From Marixanthotalea marina (lineage in GTDB: Bacteria; Bacteroidota; Bacteroidia; Flavobacteriales; Flavobacteriaceae), in contig JAHLEH010000003.1 in the NCBI GenBank assembly GCA_018883545.1, positions 186,001 to 250,000 of the forward strand: DNA of 64,000 nt, in the 5' to 3' direction. The position numbers and the translations under genes were made by a program. The notes below the pieces were generated by a model. It worked only from the letters and a program-made list of their open reading frames with translations. It was not told the DNA's origin and ran no database searches. Shown piece by piece: positions 29,081-37,673 of this stretch (within the stretch, counting starts at the first letter, position 1; each line of letters starts with the position of its first letter).

Positions 29081-30616
29081 ATGGCCAACAAAAAAAACAT
29101 ACGGTTTTTCTTTTTATGCTTCATTTTTTCTCTTATTTCAAACGCTATTGAGACATCTGGAAAAACAGCCAATGGCTTTAACACCAAACAAATTGACAGT
29201 TTAATTAAAGAAAGAAGCGCAGATCATGAAATAACCAAACTCGATTTGTTGGTTTTATACGAAGATGCTCTGACCGTTGAAAGACAAGATTCTGTTGAAA
29301 TTTATAAAAAATTAGCCGTTCTAAATGCCGAATTGGAACAACCTAAGGACACGTATGTGTATACTGAAAAATACATAAACAACACTCTAGATTTTTCAAT
29401 TTTAAAAGACGGCTCCTACCATAACATTAAAAACACCGCTGAATATAAGAAACTTAACGATAAATATATTACACATATAGATTTATTTGATTTCATTTAC
29501 TTTTATGTGGCTCTTATAGGATTCTTTTTTACAACCACTTTAATTTTTAGAAAAAAAACCAACAGAACAGCAAAACTGTTTATAGGTGGTTTTGTTATAG
29601 CCAACTCTATTTTTATTTTGGAGTTTGTTCTTTATGTTACCAATTATCAGTATCAGTTTCCACATACCTATAGAATGTCGGCAGCGGCAGCGCTTTTGTT
29701 TGGGCCCTTTTTGCACTTATACTTTAAAAGTGTTACCGAAAGCACCAAACTTGGCCTTAAAGATTTAATCCACTTCTTCCCTACAGTTATATTACTGTTA
29801 TTTTTGGCTCCACTCTATATGTTGTCGGCTTCAGACAAAGTTAGGATGATGTTAGAAATACACCCAAGTAATTTGGGTTACGATCTGGTTATTTTTATCA
29901 GTAAAATATTGTCCTTAATGCTATATGCCATTTTTATGAAAAAATTAGTGTTTGGCCAAATAAAAAAAGATGCCTCAACCTATTCGGTTGAAAAATGGAA
30001 AATAAATCTATATAGAATCCACATAGCCTACGTAACATCTTATCTTATTTATGGTCTTTCCGTTTTTGGAGCACTCGGTAGCTTTTCCAGTATTATGTAC
30101 CATCTGCAATTGGGAGCCATGTGCATCATAATTGTGTACATTGCCTATATGGCTTATGTACAGCCAGATATTTTTAACAATGCTCATGTGCCATTAATGC
30201 AACGCCTATTTTCTGAAAAATATCAAAAATCGGGTTTAACCGACTCGCTTTCAAGAGAACTCAAAGAAAGCTTGGTTAAGTTATTGACAGAAGAAAAAAT
30301 ATACAAGACTAACAACATTAATCTTGATATGCTGGCTGAAAAATTAAACACTACCAGACACAATACATCCCAAATAATCAACGAACACTTTGAAATGAAT
30401 TTTTTTGAACTAATCAATAAATTCAGAATCAAAGAGGCTACAGATTTATTGGAAAAGGACACGCACGGCAATTTAAACATAATAGACGTTGCCTACGAGG
30501 TTGGCTACAATAATAAAGTTACTTTCAACAAAGCATTCAAGAAAGAAACAACGTTTACGCCTTCAGAATACATTAATGCAAAACTTCAAGAGCACAAACA
30601 AGTAAATTCAAAGTAA
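29081..30616 (+). CDS. Membrane-bound AraC-family transcriptional regulator (multi-TM sensor plus HTH)
   Basis: This 511-residue protein has three parts: an N-terminal signal or anchor with an extracytoplasmic segment (about 1-135), about seven hydrophobic helices (about 137-360), and a C-terminal AraC-type DNA-binding domain (about 400-500). The last shows NLDMLAEKLNTTRHNTSQII and IIDVAYEVGYNNKVTFNKAF, with the usual FTPSEY ending. Such 7TM-AraC fusions are common in Flavobacteriia and are thought to sense a signal at the membrane. It lies 228 bases upstream of susC2 in the same direction and so probably controls that enzyme-free SusCD set. The signal is unknown. Confidence 0.88.
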   Translation: MANKKNIRFFFLCFIFSLISNAIETSGKTANGFNTKQIDSLIKERSADHEITKLDLLVLYEDALTVERQDSVEIYKKLAVLNAELEQPKDTYVYTEKYINNTLDFSILKDGSYHNIKNTAEYKKLNDKYITHIDLFDFIYFYVALIGFFFTTTLIFRKKTNRTAKLFIGGFVIANSIFILEFVLYVTNYQYQFPHTYRMSAAAALLFGPFLHLYFKSVTESTKLGLKDLIHFFPTVILLLFLAPLYMLSASDKVRMMLEIHPSNLGYDLVIFISKILSLMLYAIFMKKLVFGQIKKDASTYSVEKWKINLYRIHIAYVTSYLIYGLSVFGALGSFSSIMYHLQLGAMCIIIVYIAYMAYVQPDIFNNAHVPLMQRLFSEKYQKSGLTDSLSRELKESLVKLLTEEKIYKTNNINLDMLAEKLNTTRHNTSQIINEHFEMNFFELINKFRIKEATDLLEKDTHGNLNIIDVAYEVGYNNKVTFNKAFKKETTFTPSEYINAKLQEHKQVNSK

Positions 30617-30694
30617 GCGATTATCGGCCAGGTAAACTATTATAAGTATTGTCCTGTTTACGCTGCAAAATTCTTTTTTTTATTATGCAATTGT

Positions 30695-30811
30695 AAAAGG
30701 TAAGGTGGTATTAACTTTACTTGAAAATATTCTCACTAAACTTTGATTTCAGTTTTGTAAAGTAATTTTTTGAATTAGTCACTTGAAAAAACTTTACCAC
30801 CTGCCTTTTTT
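30695..30811 (+). promoter_or_regulatory. Structured upstream region of the second susC
   Basis: AAAAGG-TA-AGGTGGTA (30695-30710) can pair with TACCACCT-G-CCTTTT (from 30795), a long-range stem whose 3' arm ends in a run of T. Within it lie ACTTTAC (30714-30720), its complement GTAAAGT (30757-30763) and a second ACTTTAC (30791-30797), allowing alternative pairings. It could be an attenuator-like leader or a set of binding sites for the AraC regulator. The promoter itself is uncertain; TAAACTTTG at 30738-30746 resembles a -7 element with one extra spacer base. Confidence 0.4.
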
Positions 30812-30844
30812 CAATCTGCACAGACTAATTCAAAACCTTCACTT

Positions 30845-33800
30845 ATGGGATTAAAAAACTACTATTTTGTGTTATGCCTTTTAGTATTTAACATTTCATT
30901 TTCACTGGCCCAGCAGAAAACAATTATAGGAAAAGTGGTAGACGAAAACAATTTACCTTTACCTGGAGCGACAATACTTATTAAGGGCACTAACACAGGA
31001 ACATCAACAGATTTTGACGGATATTACACCATACAAGTCAACACAAACACTGTTTTGGTCTTTAGTTTTATTGGCTACTTATCAAAAGAAATTACAGTAG
31101 GCAATAACAATACTATTAACGTTACCCTACAGGAAGACAGCACTTCTCTTGAAGAAGTTGTAGTGGTAGCCTACGGCTCGCAAAAAAGGGAATCTATTGT
31201 GGGTGCAGTTGGCGTTATTAGTAGTTCTACTATTGAGACACAGCAAGTAACCTCGCCACTAAGGGCTCTTCAAGGAGCCGTCCCCGGTGTAAGTCTACTT
31301 ACATCTGGGGGGCAACCAGGGAGCAACCCAACTATTAGAATTCGAGGTATTTCAAGCGAAAGTTTAGAACAAGGCCCTTTAATTGTTGTAGATGGCGCCC
31401 CTTTTAACGGTAACCTCAACACGATTAGTCAAGACCAAATAGAATCTATTTCTATATTAAAAGATGCGTCCTCCTCTGCTTTATATGGATCTAGAGCATC
31501 GGGAGGGGTTATATTAATAACTACCAAAAGGGGATACTTAGATAGTGCCCCTAAAATCACCTTCAGGTCTCAAATAGGTATTTCTAACCCTACAATAGGA
31601 ATACACGACCTTGTGAATCCAGAAGATTACTTAAAACTTACTTGGCAGGCTTTAAAGAATACCAGTCAATTTGGAAACGGTTTTTCTGCTGTTGAAGCTG
31701 CCCAGAACGCAACCAATGGATTGATTGATTATTTAGGTTACAACCCATACAGTGTTAACAACCCTATAGACACAAATGGCAACTTAGTTTCTGGCGCTAA
31801 TCTTTTGTGGGAATCAGATTGGGAAAAAGAAGTGATAAGGCAAGATTATCTTCGGGTAAACCACAATTTAAGTTTATCTGGAGGTAGTGAAAAAACTAGA
31901 TACTTCATGTCATTCGATTACTTAAACGAAGATGGCCCTGTAACCACCTCTAATTTTGAAAGGGTGGCAACAAGAATGAATCTAGAAACCCAAGTAAATG
32001 ATTGGTTTAAAATCGGTATGAACTCTAGCTTTTCACGTTCCAACTCTAATGAACCTGACCAAACCAGTGATAATACCATTCAAACTATTTCTTGGATATA
32101 TGGCTTATCGAGTATTTACCCTATATATGCCAGGGATGCTAATGGTAATTTAATACTCGATAACGCTGGAAATAAAATATTTGATTTAGGGAATGGACTT
32201 GTTACTGGCCAGCCAGTAAATAGTACAAGACCTGTTTACAGTGGTGAGAACTTACTGGCCAGTATTACACTGGGAAAAGAAAAAAGAATCCGCACCAATT
32301 ATTTGGCAAATGCTTTTGCTGAAATAAATCTAACCAAAAATCTAACATTTAAAACACGATTAAGCTATGAAAATTACACTTTCGACTCTTTCAGTTTTGA
32401 TGACGATAAAGTGGGCATAGCTTCTAATGTAAAAGGACGCGTTTCTCAAGACAGAAACATAACAACCACCTTAAATGCCATTCAATCCCTAAACTACACC
32501 AATAGTTTTGGAAAACACAACCTTTCAATAGATGCCATAACAGAAGCCTATACAAATACGCAAGACGATTTATTGGCTCAAGGCACAGGGTTTTTGCCAG
32601 GTGTAGAAAACTTAGACAGTAGTACCGTGCCAGAAACCGTTGGAGGAAATGTAATTACCTCCAGAATTAACAGCTATTTAGGTAGAGCCAGTTATAATTT
32701 TGATGAAAAATATTATGGTGAGTTCTCCTTCAGAAGAGATGGTTCAACCCGCTTTAACGAAGCTACCAGATGGGGTAATTTTCTGGCAGCTGGAGCTAGC
32801 TGGATAATCTCTAGAGAAAACTTCTTGACTTCAAGCAAAACGCTTACCTACTTAAAATTAAGAGGTTCTTATGGCGAACTAGGAAACAACAGAACCAATC
32901 GTTTATTTCCGTATCAATCTGTTTTCCAGACAGGGTTTGTAAACGAAGGCAATTCGGGCATCCTTTTAGAAGGCGTTTCAGATGTAAACCTAAGATGGGA
33001 AAAAGTTGAATCGTACAATGTCGGTATCGATTTCGAACTGTTCAATGGAGCCTTGTCTGGAACTTTAGATTATTACAATAAAGAATCTGTTGATTTAATA
33101 ATGGACAAACCTTTGCCCCGCTCTCTCGGTGTAAATAAAATTACCACTAATATTGGGGCTATTAAAAACTTTGGTTGGGAAGCCTCTCTTAAATCTATAA
33201 ATTTCAATACACAAGATTTTATTTGGACCACAGGTATCAATGTGGCTCTTAACCAAAACGAATGGACCAAATTACCACAAGATGAAATTATAACAGGTAC
33301 TAAACGCTATGTGGTAGGAGGATCTATATTTGATTTCTTCATTCAGGAATGGGCTGGTGTAGACCCTGCAGATGGTCGTGGTATGTGGTATAAAGACGTT
33401 TTAGACGCTCAAGGTAATGTAATTAATAAAGTTACTACCAAAAACTACGATGAAGCAACCCGATACGATCAAGGCAAAACTTCATTACCCAATATTGAAG
33501 GCGGCTTCACATCATTTCTAAAATATAAACAATTTGACCTAAACGTACTTTTTAACTTTAGTTTTGGAGCTTATTTACTTGATACAGATTACTCAAGATT
33601 AATCAATCCTTTTGAAAATCCCGGAGGCAGTGCACATCCAGATAATTTTAAGGCATGGAAAGCACCTGGAGATATTACAAATTTCCCATTGTTATTAGCT
33701 AGTAACAACGACCATGCGTCACGCTCTACACGATTCTTATTTAAAAACGATTATATAAGGCTAAAAAGCTTGACTCTGGGCTATAATTTACCAGATAAAA

Positions 33801-33970
33801 CCATAAACAAATTTGGGTTGAGCAAGTTTAGGTTGTTTATTCAAGCCGACAATATTCTTACTTGGCAATCCCATAAAGGGATCGACCCAGAACAAGCGTT
33901 TAATGGTTTGTCTAATAACCGATCACCCTTATCTAAAACACTCACTTCTGGTCTCATTCTTGAATTCTAA
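30845..33970 (+). CDS. susC: SusC/RagA-family TonB-dependent transporter, second set
   Basis: This 1041-residue outer-membrane importer has a signal peptide ending SFSLAQ, a carboxypeptidase-regulatory-like domain (IIGKVVDENNLPLPGATILI), the motif LEEVVVVAYGSQKRES, a plug with VDGAPFNGNLNTI and TTKRG, and a C-terminal barrel ending LILEF. It is followed by susD after 10 bases and a small lipoprotein. No glycoside hydrolase, peptidase or sulfatase gene is adjacent, so the substrate cannot be told from context. It clearly differs from the xylan SusC at 21997-24999. Regulation by the AraC protein upstream is likely. Confidence 0.94.
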   Translation: MGLKNYYFVLCLLVFNISFSLAQQKTIIGKVVDENNLPLPGATILIKGTNTGTSTDFDGYYTIQVNTNTVLVFSFIGYLSKEITVGNNNTINVTLQEDSTSLEEVVVVAYGSQKRESIVGAVGVISSSTIETQQVTSPLRALQGAVPGVSLLTSGGQPGSNPTIRIRGISSESLEQGPLIVVDGAPFNGNLNTISQDQIESISILKDASSSALYGSRASGGVILITTKRGYLDSAPKITFRSQIGISNPTIGIHDLVNPEDYLKLTWQALKNTSQFGNGFSAVEAAQNATNGLIDYLGYNPYSVNNPIDTNGNLVSGANLLWESDWEKEVIRQDYLRVNHNLSLSGGSEKTRYFMSFDYLNEDGPVTTSNFERVATRMNLETQVNDWFKIGMNSSFSRSNSNEPDQTSDNTIQTISWIYGLSSIYPIYARDANGNLILDNAGNKIFDLGNGLVTGQPVNSTRPVYSGENLLASITLGKEKRIRTNYLANAFAEINLTKNLTFKTRLSYENYTFDSFSFDDDKVGIASNVKGRVSQDRNITTTLNAIQSLNYTNSFGKHNLSIDAITEAYTNTQDDLLAQGTGFLPGVENLDSSTVPETVGGNVITSRINSYLGRASYNFDEKYYGEFSFRRDGSTRFNEATRWGNFLAAGASWIISRENFLTSSKTLTYLKLRGSYGELGNNRTNRLFPYQSVFQTGFVNEGNSGILLEGVSDVNLRWEKVESYNVGIDFELFNGALSGTLDYYNKESVDLIMDKPLPRSLGVNKITTNIGAIKNFGWEASLKSINFNTQDFIWTTGINVALNQNEWTKLPQDEIITGTKRYVVGGSIFDFFIQEWAGVDPADGRGMWYKDVLDAQGNVINKVTTKNYDEATRYDQGKTSLPNIEGGFTSFLKYKQFDLNVLFNFSFGAYLLDTDYSRLINPFENPGGSAHPDNFKAWKAPGDITNFPLLLASNNDHASRSTRFLFKNDYIRLKSLTLGYNLPDKTINKFGLSKFRLFIQADNILTWQSHKGIDPEQAFNGLSNNRSPLSKTLTSGLILEF

Positions 33971-33980
33971 ATAAAAAATC

Positions 33981-35447
33981 ATGAAAACGAAAACATATCT
34001 CAACCCAATAAAAGTCTTTACACTGTTAATTGTTTTTCTATTTGTTTCAAGCTGTTCAAAAGACTTTTTAGACGAACCTCAAAATACGGCCGGCCTTCCA
34101 GAATCTGTTGTTTTTTCAGACAGGGAAATTGTGCAGTCTTTTGTCACTGGTATTTACGACAGATATAAAGGCCAATGGGATGATGATTTGGCTGATGGTA
34201 TCAATAATTCTGATCCCGATACAGGCGGATTGTATGCCATGTATTTTGCGAGAGCCATTAAAGGAAATGATTTAATCCAAGGGCCTTCCCTTTTTACATT
34301 TGATTACGGACACGAAAATAGAGAACCCACATATAGAAGAACCAGTTTTACATGGACTTTTAATTACGAAATAATAAATTATGCCAATGTTTTAATAAAT
34401 GGTGTAGAAAAAAGTACACTTGATGATGACACTAAAAAAGAGTTTATAGCAATTGGTAAAACCATTAGGGCTTTTCACTATTTCCAATTGGCCCTAGAAT
34501 TTGCTCCTAATTATAATAATGACAGGAGTGTAGCCAAAATTCCTATTTATACACAGCCTGCAACAGGTGCTTCAGAAGGAAACCCTCCAAGTCCGCTAAG
34601 TGATGTTTATAATTTGATTTTATCCGACCTAAAAGCTGCCATTCCAGATTTACCAGAAGAGAGATTAGGAAAGAGCTACATTAACAAAGCTGTAGGAAAT
34701 GGTTTTTTAGCAAGGGTTTTACAAGTTACCCAAGACGATTGGGCATTGGCATCAGCTTCCGCAAAAGCTGCCTATGGCGGCAACGCCTCTAATGCTGTAA
34801 TATCTAGTAGTTGGGGCAACGGGTTTGATGATCTAACCGATGAGGAATGGATTTGGGGACTTTACCAAGATGGCTCGAACGAAAGTAATTTTTACTGGTT
34901 ATCACCACACGTTGTAATGGATCACTTAAGCCTATCTTACCAAGCAACCTATGTAAACACCAACTTTAGAAATCAATTTTCTGATACCGATATTAGAAAA
35001 TTATTTCTAGATATTTATAACTCAGCAACTCCTTACAGGGAATTTATTTCAACCAAATTTGCATTTTCATTTGGCGCAGATGCACCTTTTATGCGGAAGT
35101 CTGAAATGGTCCTTATTGATGCCGAAGCACAATTTAACCTTGGCAATGAAAATACCGCCAGAGATTTACTTTTTGTCCTTCAAAGTGAGCGCGATCCCAA
35201 CACCATAAAGTCTTCAAATACAGGCAATGCACTTTTAAATGAAATCTTATTGGAGCGAAGAAAAGAATTATATGGTGAAATTGGTGTTGAATGGTTTGAT
35301 GCCAAAAGACTAAGAAGACCTATAAACAGAGATCCCGTTCATAGGGTTGTTATAAACGTTCCTGCAGACAGTGAGCTCTTTTATCTAAAAGTCCCTCAAT
35401 CGGAAATTGATGCCAACCCCAATATGCCTTCCAACATAAATAATTAA
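33981..35447 (+). CDS. susD: SusD/RagB-family lipoprotein, second set
   Basis: This 488-residue surface lipoprotein has signal and lipobox FVSSC and an acidic mature start, SKDFLDEPQ, typical of SusD proteins. Helical TPR-like segments (KEFIAIGKTIRAFHYFQLAL) and the C-terminal LLNEILLERRKELYGEIGVEWFDAKRL identify the family. It lies 10 bases after susC2 and 12 bases before the next lipoprotein gene. It should cap the second SusC. The substrate is unknown because no catabolic enzyme is encoded nearby. Confidence 0.93.
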   Translation: MKTKTYLNPIKVFTLLIVFLFVSSCSKDFLDEPQNTAGLPESVVFSDREIVQSFVTGIYDRYKGQWDDDLADGINNSDPDTGGLYAMYFARAIKGNDLIQGPSLFTFDYGHENREPTYRRTSFTWTFNYEIINYANVLINGVEKSTLDDDTKKEFIAIGKTIRAFHYFQLALEFAPNYNNDRSVAKIPIYTQPATGASEGNPPSPLSDVYNLILSDLKAAIPDLPEERLGKSYINKAVGNGFLARVLQVTQDDWALASASAKAAYGGNASNAVISSSWGNGFDDLTDEEWIWGLYQDGSNESNFYWLSPHVVMDHLSLSYQATYVNTNFRNQFSDTDIRKLFLDIYNSATPYREFISTKFAFSFGADAPFMRKSEMVLIDAEAQFNLGNENTARDLLFVLQSERDPNTIKSSNTGNALLNEILLERRKELYGEIGVEWFDAKRLRRPINRDPVHRVVINVPADSELFYLKVPQSEIDANPNMPSNINN

Positions 35448-35459
35448 AACATTTGGGTT

Positions 35460-36164
35460 ATGAAAAAGTCTATTTACATATTAGCAATCTTTACATTTAT
35501 CCTTTACGGTTGTACCGAAAACAATCCAGATGAAATATCTATAAATTACATTTCTTTTGAATCGACATCCTATGATTTTGGCGTAGATATTGGTGGCAGC
35601 AACAACAACGACATCAAGGTTTACACTACCACTATTTCGAGTTCAGAACGTATTTTTAATATAAATATACTAACAGAACTTTCTACGGCAGACCCAAATT
35701 CTTTTACCGTTCCCAATTCGGTTATAGTTCCCGCCAACACAAATTTTGGTTCTTTTTCTGTAAATATTTCTGATACAAACATTAGCCCTAATGGTGAAAC
35801 CTTAACCATCGCCTTTACCGACACTGAAGGCTTGTTGATAGGTGACCCTATCACTTTAAACATCCAACAAATATGCCCTTACCCTGAAACATTTTTAAAC
35901 ATCACGTTTGATGATTACCCCGAAGAACAATATTGGGAACTTTATGACGACAATGGTATGCTTTTATTTTCTGGTGGCCCTTACCCAGATGAAACAGAGT
36001 TCAGCAAAGCATTTTGTTTAGCGCCTGGAAATTATACCATTTTTATGGGTGACGGTTATGGCGATGGTGGCGGACCTTACACAATCACTTATAATGGTAG
36101 TGTTATTGTATCTAGAAATGGTGATCACGGTTTAGGTGAAGAAATTTCATTTATCATAGATTAA
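35460..36164 (+). CDS. Lipoprotein with beta-sandwich and C-terminal Gly/Asp-rich domain, SusCD-associated
   Basis: This 234-residue protein has lipidated Cys18 (ILYGC). Residues about 25-135 look like a beta-sandwich of Calx-beta or Ig type (NSFTVPNSVIVPANTNFGSF, SPNGETLTIAFTDTEGLLIG). The C-terminal 95 residues carry WELYDDNGMLLFSGGPY and GDGYGDGGGPYTITYNG, a small Trp/Gly/Asp-rich beta domain repeated in many secreted Bacteroidota proteins. There is no catalytic motif. As the third gene after susC-susD it probably is a surface glycan- or ligand-binding partner, analogous to SusE/SusF-type proteins, though not clearly homologous to them. The gene ends at a shared hairpin terminator. Confidence 0.7.
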   Translation: MKKSIYILAIFTFILYGCTENNPDEISINYISFESTSYDFGVDIGGSNNNDIKVYTTTISSSERIFNINILTELSTADPNSFTVPNSVIVPANTNFGSFSVNISDTNISPNGETLTIAFTDTEGLLIGDPITLNIQQICPYPETFLNITFDDYPEEQYWELYDDNGMLLFSGGPYPDETEFSKAFCLAPGNYTIFMGDGYGDGGGPYTITYNGSVIVSRNGDHGLGEEISFIID

Positions 36165-36183
36165 AGTGTAGTCTCGAAAATAA

Positions 36184-36222
36184 ACAAAAAACCTCCAAGA
36201 AATTCTTGGCGGTTTTTTTGTT
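36184..36222. terminator. Bidirectional terminator between lipoprotein gene and lspA
   Basis: CCAAGAA (36195-36201) pairs with TTCTTGG (36203-36209), and ACC/GGT extends the stem past one mismatch. The hairpin is flanked by an A-run on the left and a seven-T run on the right. Confidence 0.85.
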
Positions 36223-36226
36223 AAAA

Positions 36227-36721
36227 TTATACAGCCTTGGGTTTCTTCTTGAAACTTAATATTATCAAAATAGTTATACCAGTGGTAACGGAAAGGTCTG
36301 CCATATTAAAAATACCTGTTTTAAATATGCCTCCTAAATCTATAAAAAAGAAATCGGTTACAGAACCATAAACCACACGGTCATAAACATTTGCAATACC
36401 ACCACCTATAATACTGGCAAATGCAAAAAGTGACAATCTATTCAAGGTTTTGTCCTTTAAAATATGATATAGTACAAAACCCAAAACCACAATAGGAAGT
36501 ATGAGCAAAAAAAGAAGTCTTAAGGTAGGGCTCAACTCACTTCCCATGCCTAAAAAGGCACCTTTATTTTCAACATTTAGCAGCGTAAAATAATTTCCAA
36601 TAACGGGAATTATTTCACCTGATTCTATATAATTCCTAACAACCACTTTAGTTATTTGGTCAATAGCTATAGTAATTAGTATAATTAAGAATATAAAAAC
36701 AGTACGTTTTGTAAGCTTCAT
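36227..36721 (-). CDS. lspA: Lipoprotein signal peptidase (signal peptidase II)
   Basis: This inner-membrane aspartyl protease of 164 residues cleaves signal peptides of prolipoproteins after diacylglyceryl transfer. Four hydrophobic helices are visible. The catalytic aspartates fall at D123 (GSVTDFFF) and D142 (FNMADLSV). NVENKGAFLG and GGIANVYDRVVYG are family boxes. It starts 5 bases after the fabD stop and is therefore co-transcribed with it. Its activity is required for the many lipoproteins encoded in this window (SusD, GH10, FG-GAP proteins). Confidence 0.95.
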   Translation of the reverse strand: MKLTKRTVFIFLIILITIAIDQITKVVVRNYIESGEIIPVIGNYFTLLNVENKGAFLGMGSELSPTLRLLFLLILPIVVLGFVLYHILKDKTLNRLSLFAFASIIGGGIANVYDRVVYGSVTDFFFIDLGGIFKTGIFNMADLSVTTGITILIILSFKKKPKAV

Positions 36722-36726
36722 ATAGC

Positions 36727-37614
36727 CTATTTTTCAAAAGCAGCAGCAGCAGTCTGGGCTTCTCTATCTATTTTCTTAACCAACCCTTGCAACACATTGC
36801 CTGGCCCAACTTCAGTAAATAAAGTAGCACCATCTTTTATCATTTGTTGTACAGATTGTGTCCATTTTACTGGTGCTGTTAATTGCGAAATTAAATTAGC
36901 CTTAATAGATGTAGCATCAGTAACCGCACTGGCCGTTACGTTTTGGTAAATAGGACAGTTTGGATTATTAAAAGTTGTATTCTCAATTGCTGCCGCTAAT
37001 TCTTCCCTAGCCGGCTCCATTAACGGCGAGTGGAACGCACCTCCTACAGGAAGTACCAAAGCACGTCTGGCTCCAGCTTCTTTCAAAGCTTCACAGGCTC
37101 TATTAATAGCTTCTACCTCTCCTGAAATAACCAATTGTCCCGGACAATTATAATTGGCTGCCACAACAACACCTTCCGTAGACTCACAAATTTTTTCAAC
37201 CACAGCATCTTCCAATCCCAAAACAGCTGCCATCGTACTTGGCTTTAATTCACAGGCTTTTTGCATGGCTAGAGCCCTTTGTGATACCAATTTCAATCCA
37301 TCTTCAAAGTTAAGTGCCCCATTGGCCACCAAAGCTGAAAACTCTCCCAAAGAATGGCCTGCAACCATATCGGGTTTAAAGCTTTCACCCAACGTTTTTG
37401 CCAAAATAACAGAATGTAAAAAAATGGCTGGTTGGGTCACTTTGGTTTCCTTTAAATCTTCGGCAGAACCTTCGAACATAATATCTGTGATATTAAAACC
37501 CAAAATATGGTTGGCTTGTTCAAAAAGTTCTTGTGCTAATGGTGAATTCTCATAAAGATCTAAACCCATGCCTGTAAATTGGGCGCCTTGACCTGGAAAA
37601 ATATATGCGTTCAT
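36727..37614 (-). CDS. fabD: Malonyl-CoA:acyl-carrier-protein transacylase
   Basis: This cytoplasmic enzyme of 295 residues loads malonyl groups from CoA onto ACP for fatty acid synthesis. It has the N-terminal FPGQGAQFTGMG, the nucleophile S88 in AGHSLGE, QRALAMQKAC with the carboxylate-binding Arg, and the histidine in GGAFHSPLM. It is followed 5 bases later by lspA. A -7 element at 37640-37647 gives a leader of about 20 bases. The length is normal and the gene is intact. Confidence 0.96.
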   Translation of the reverse strand: MNAYIFPGQGAQFTGMGLDLYENSPLAQELFEQANHILGFNITDIMFEGSAEDLKETKVTQPAIFLHSVILAKTLGESFKPDMVAGHSLGEFSALVANGALNFEDGLKLVSQRALAMQKACELKPSTMAAVLGLEDAVVEKICESTEGVVVAANYNCPGQLVISGEVEAINRACEALKEAGARRALVLPVGGAFHSPLMEPAREELAAAIENTTFNNPNCPIYQNVTASAVTDATSIKANLISQLTAPVKWTQSVQQMIKDGATLFTEVGPGNVLQGLVKKIDREAQTAAAAFEK

Positions 37615-37639
37615 TTTGTTTAGTTTCTAATTTATAGTG

Positions 37640-37647
37640 CAAAAATA
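37640..37647 (-). promoter_or_regulatory. -7 promoter element of fabD-lspA
   Basis: TATTTTTG on the minus strand matches TAnnTTTG and lies 26 bases before the fabD start codon. No convincing -33 element is seen. Confidence 0.5.
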
Positions 37648-37673
37648 GGAATAATTTTTTTGCTGAATTTTAT

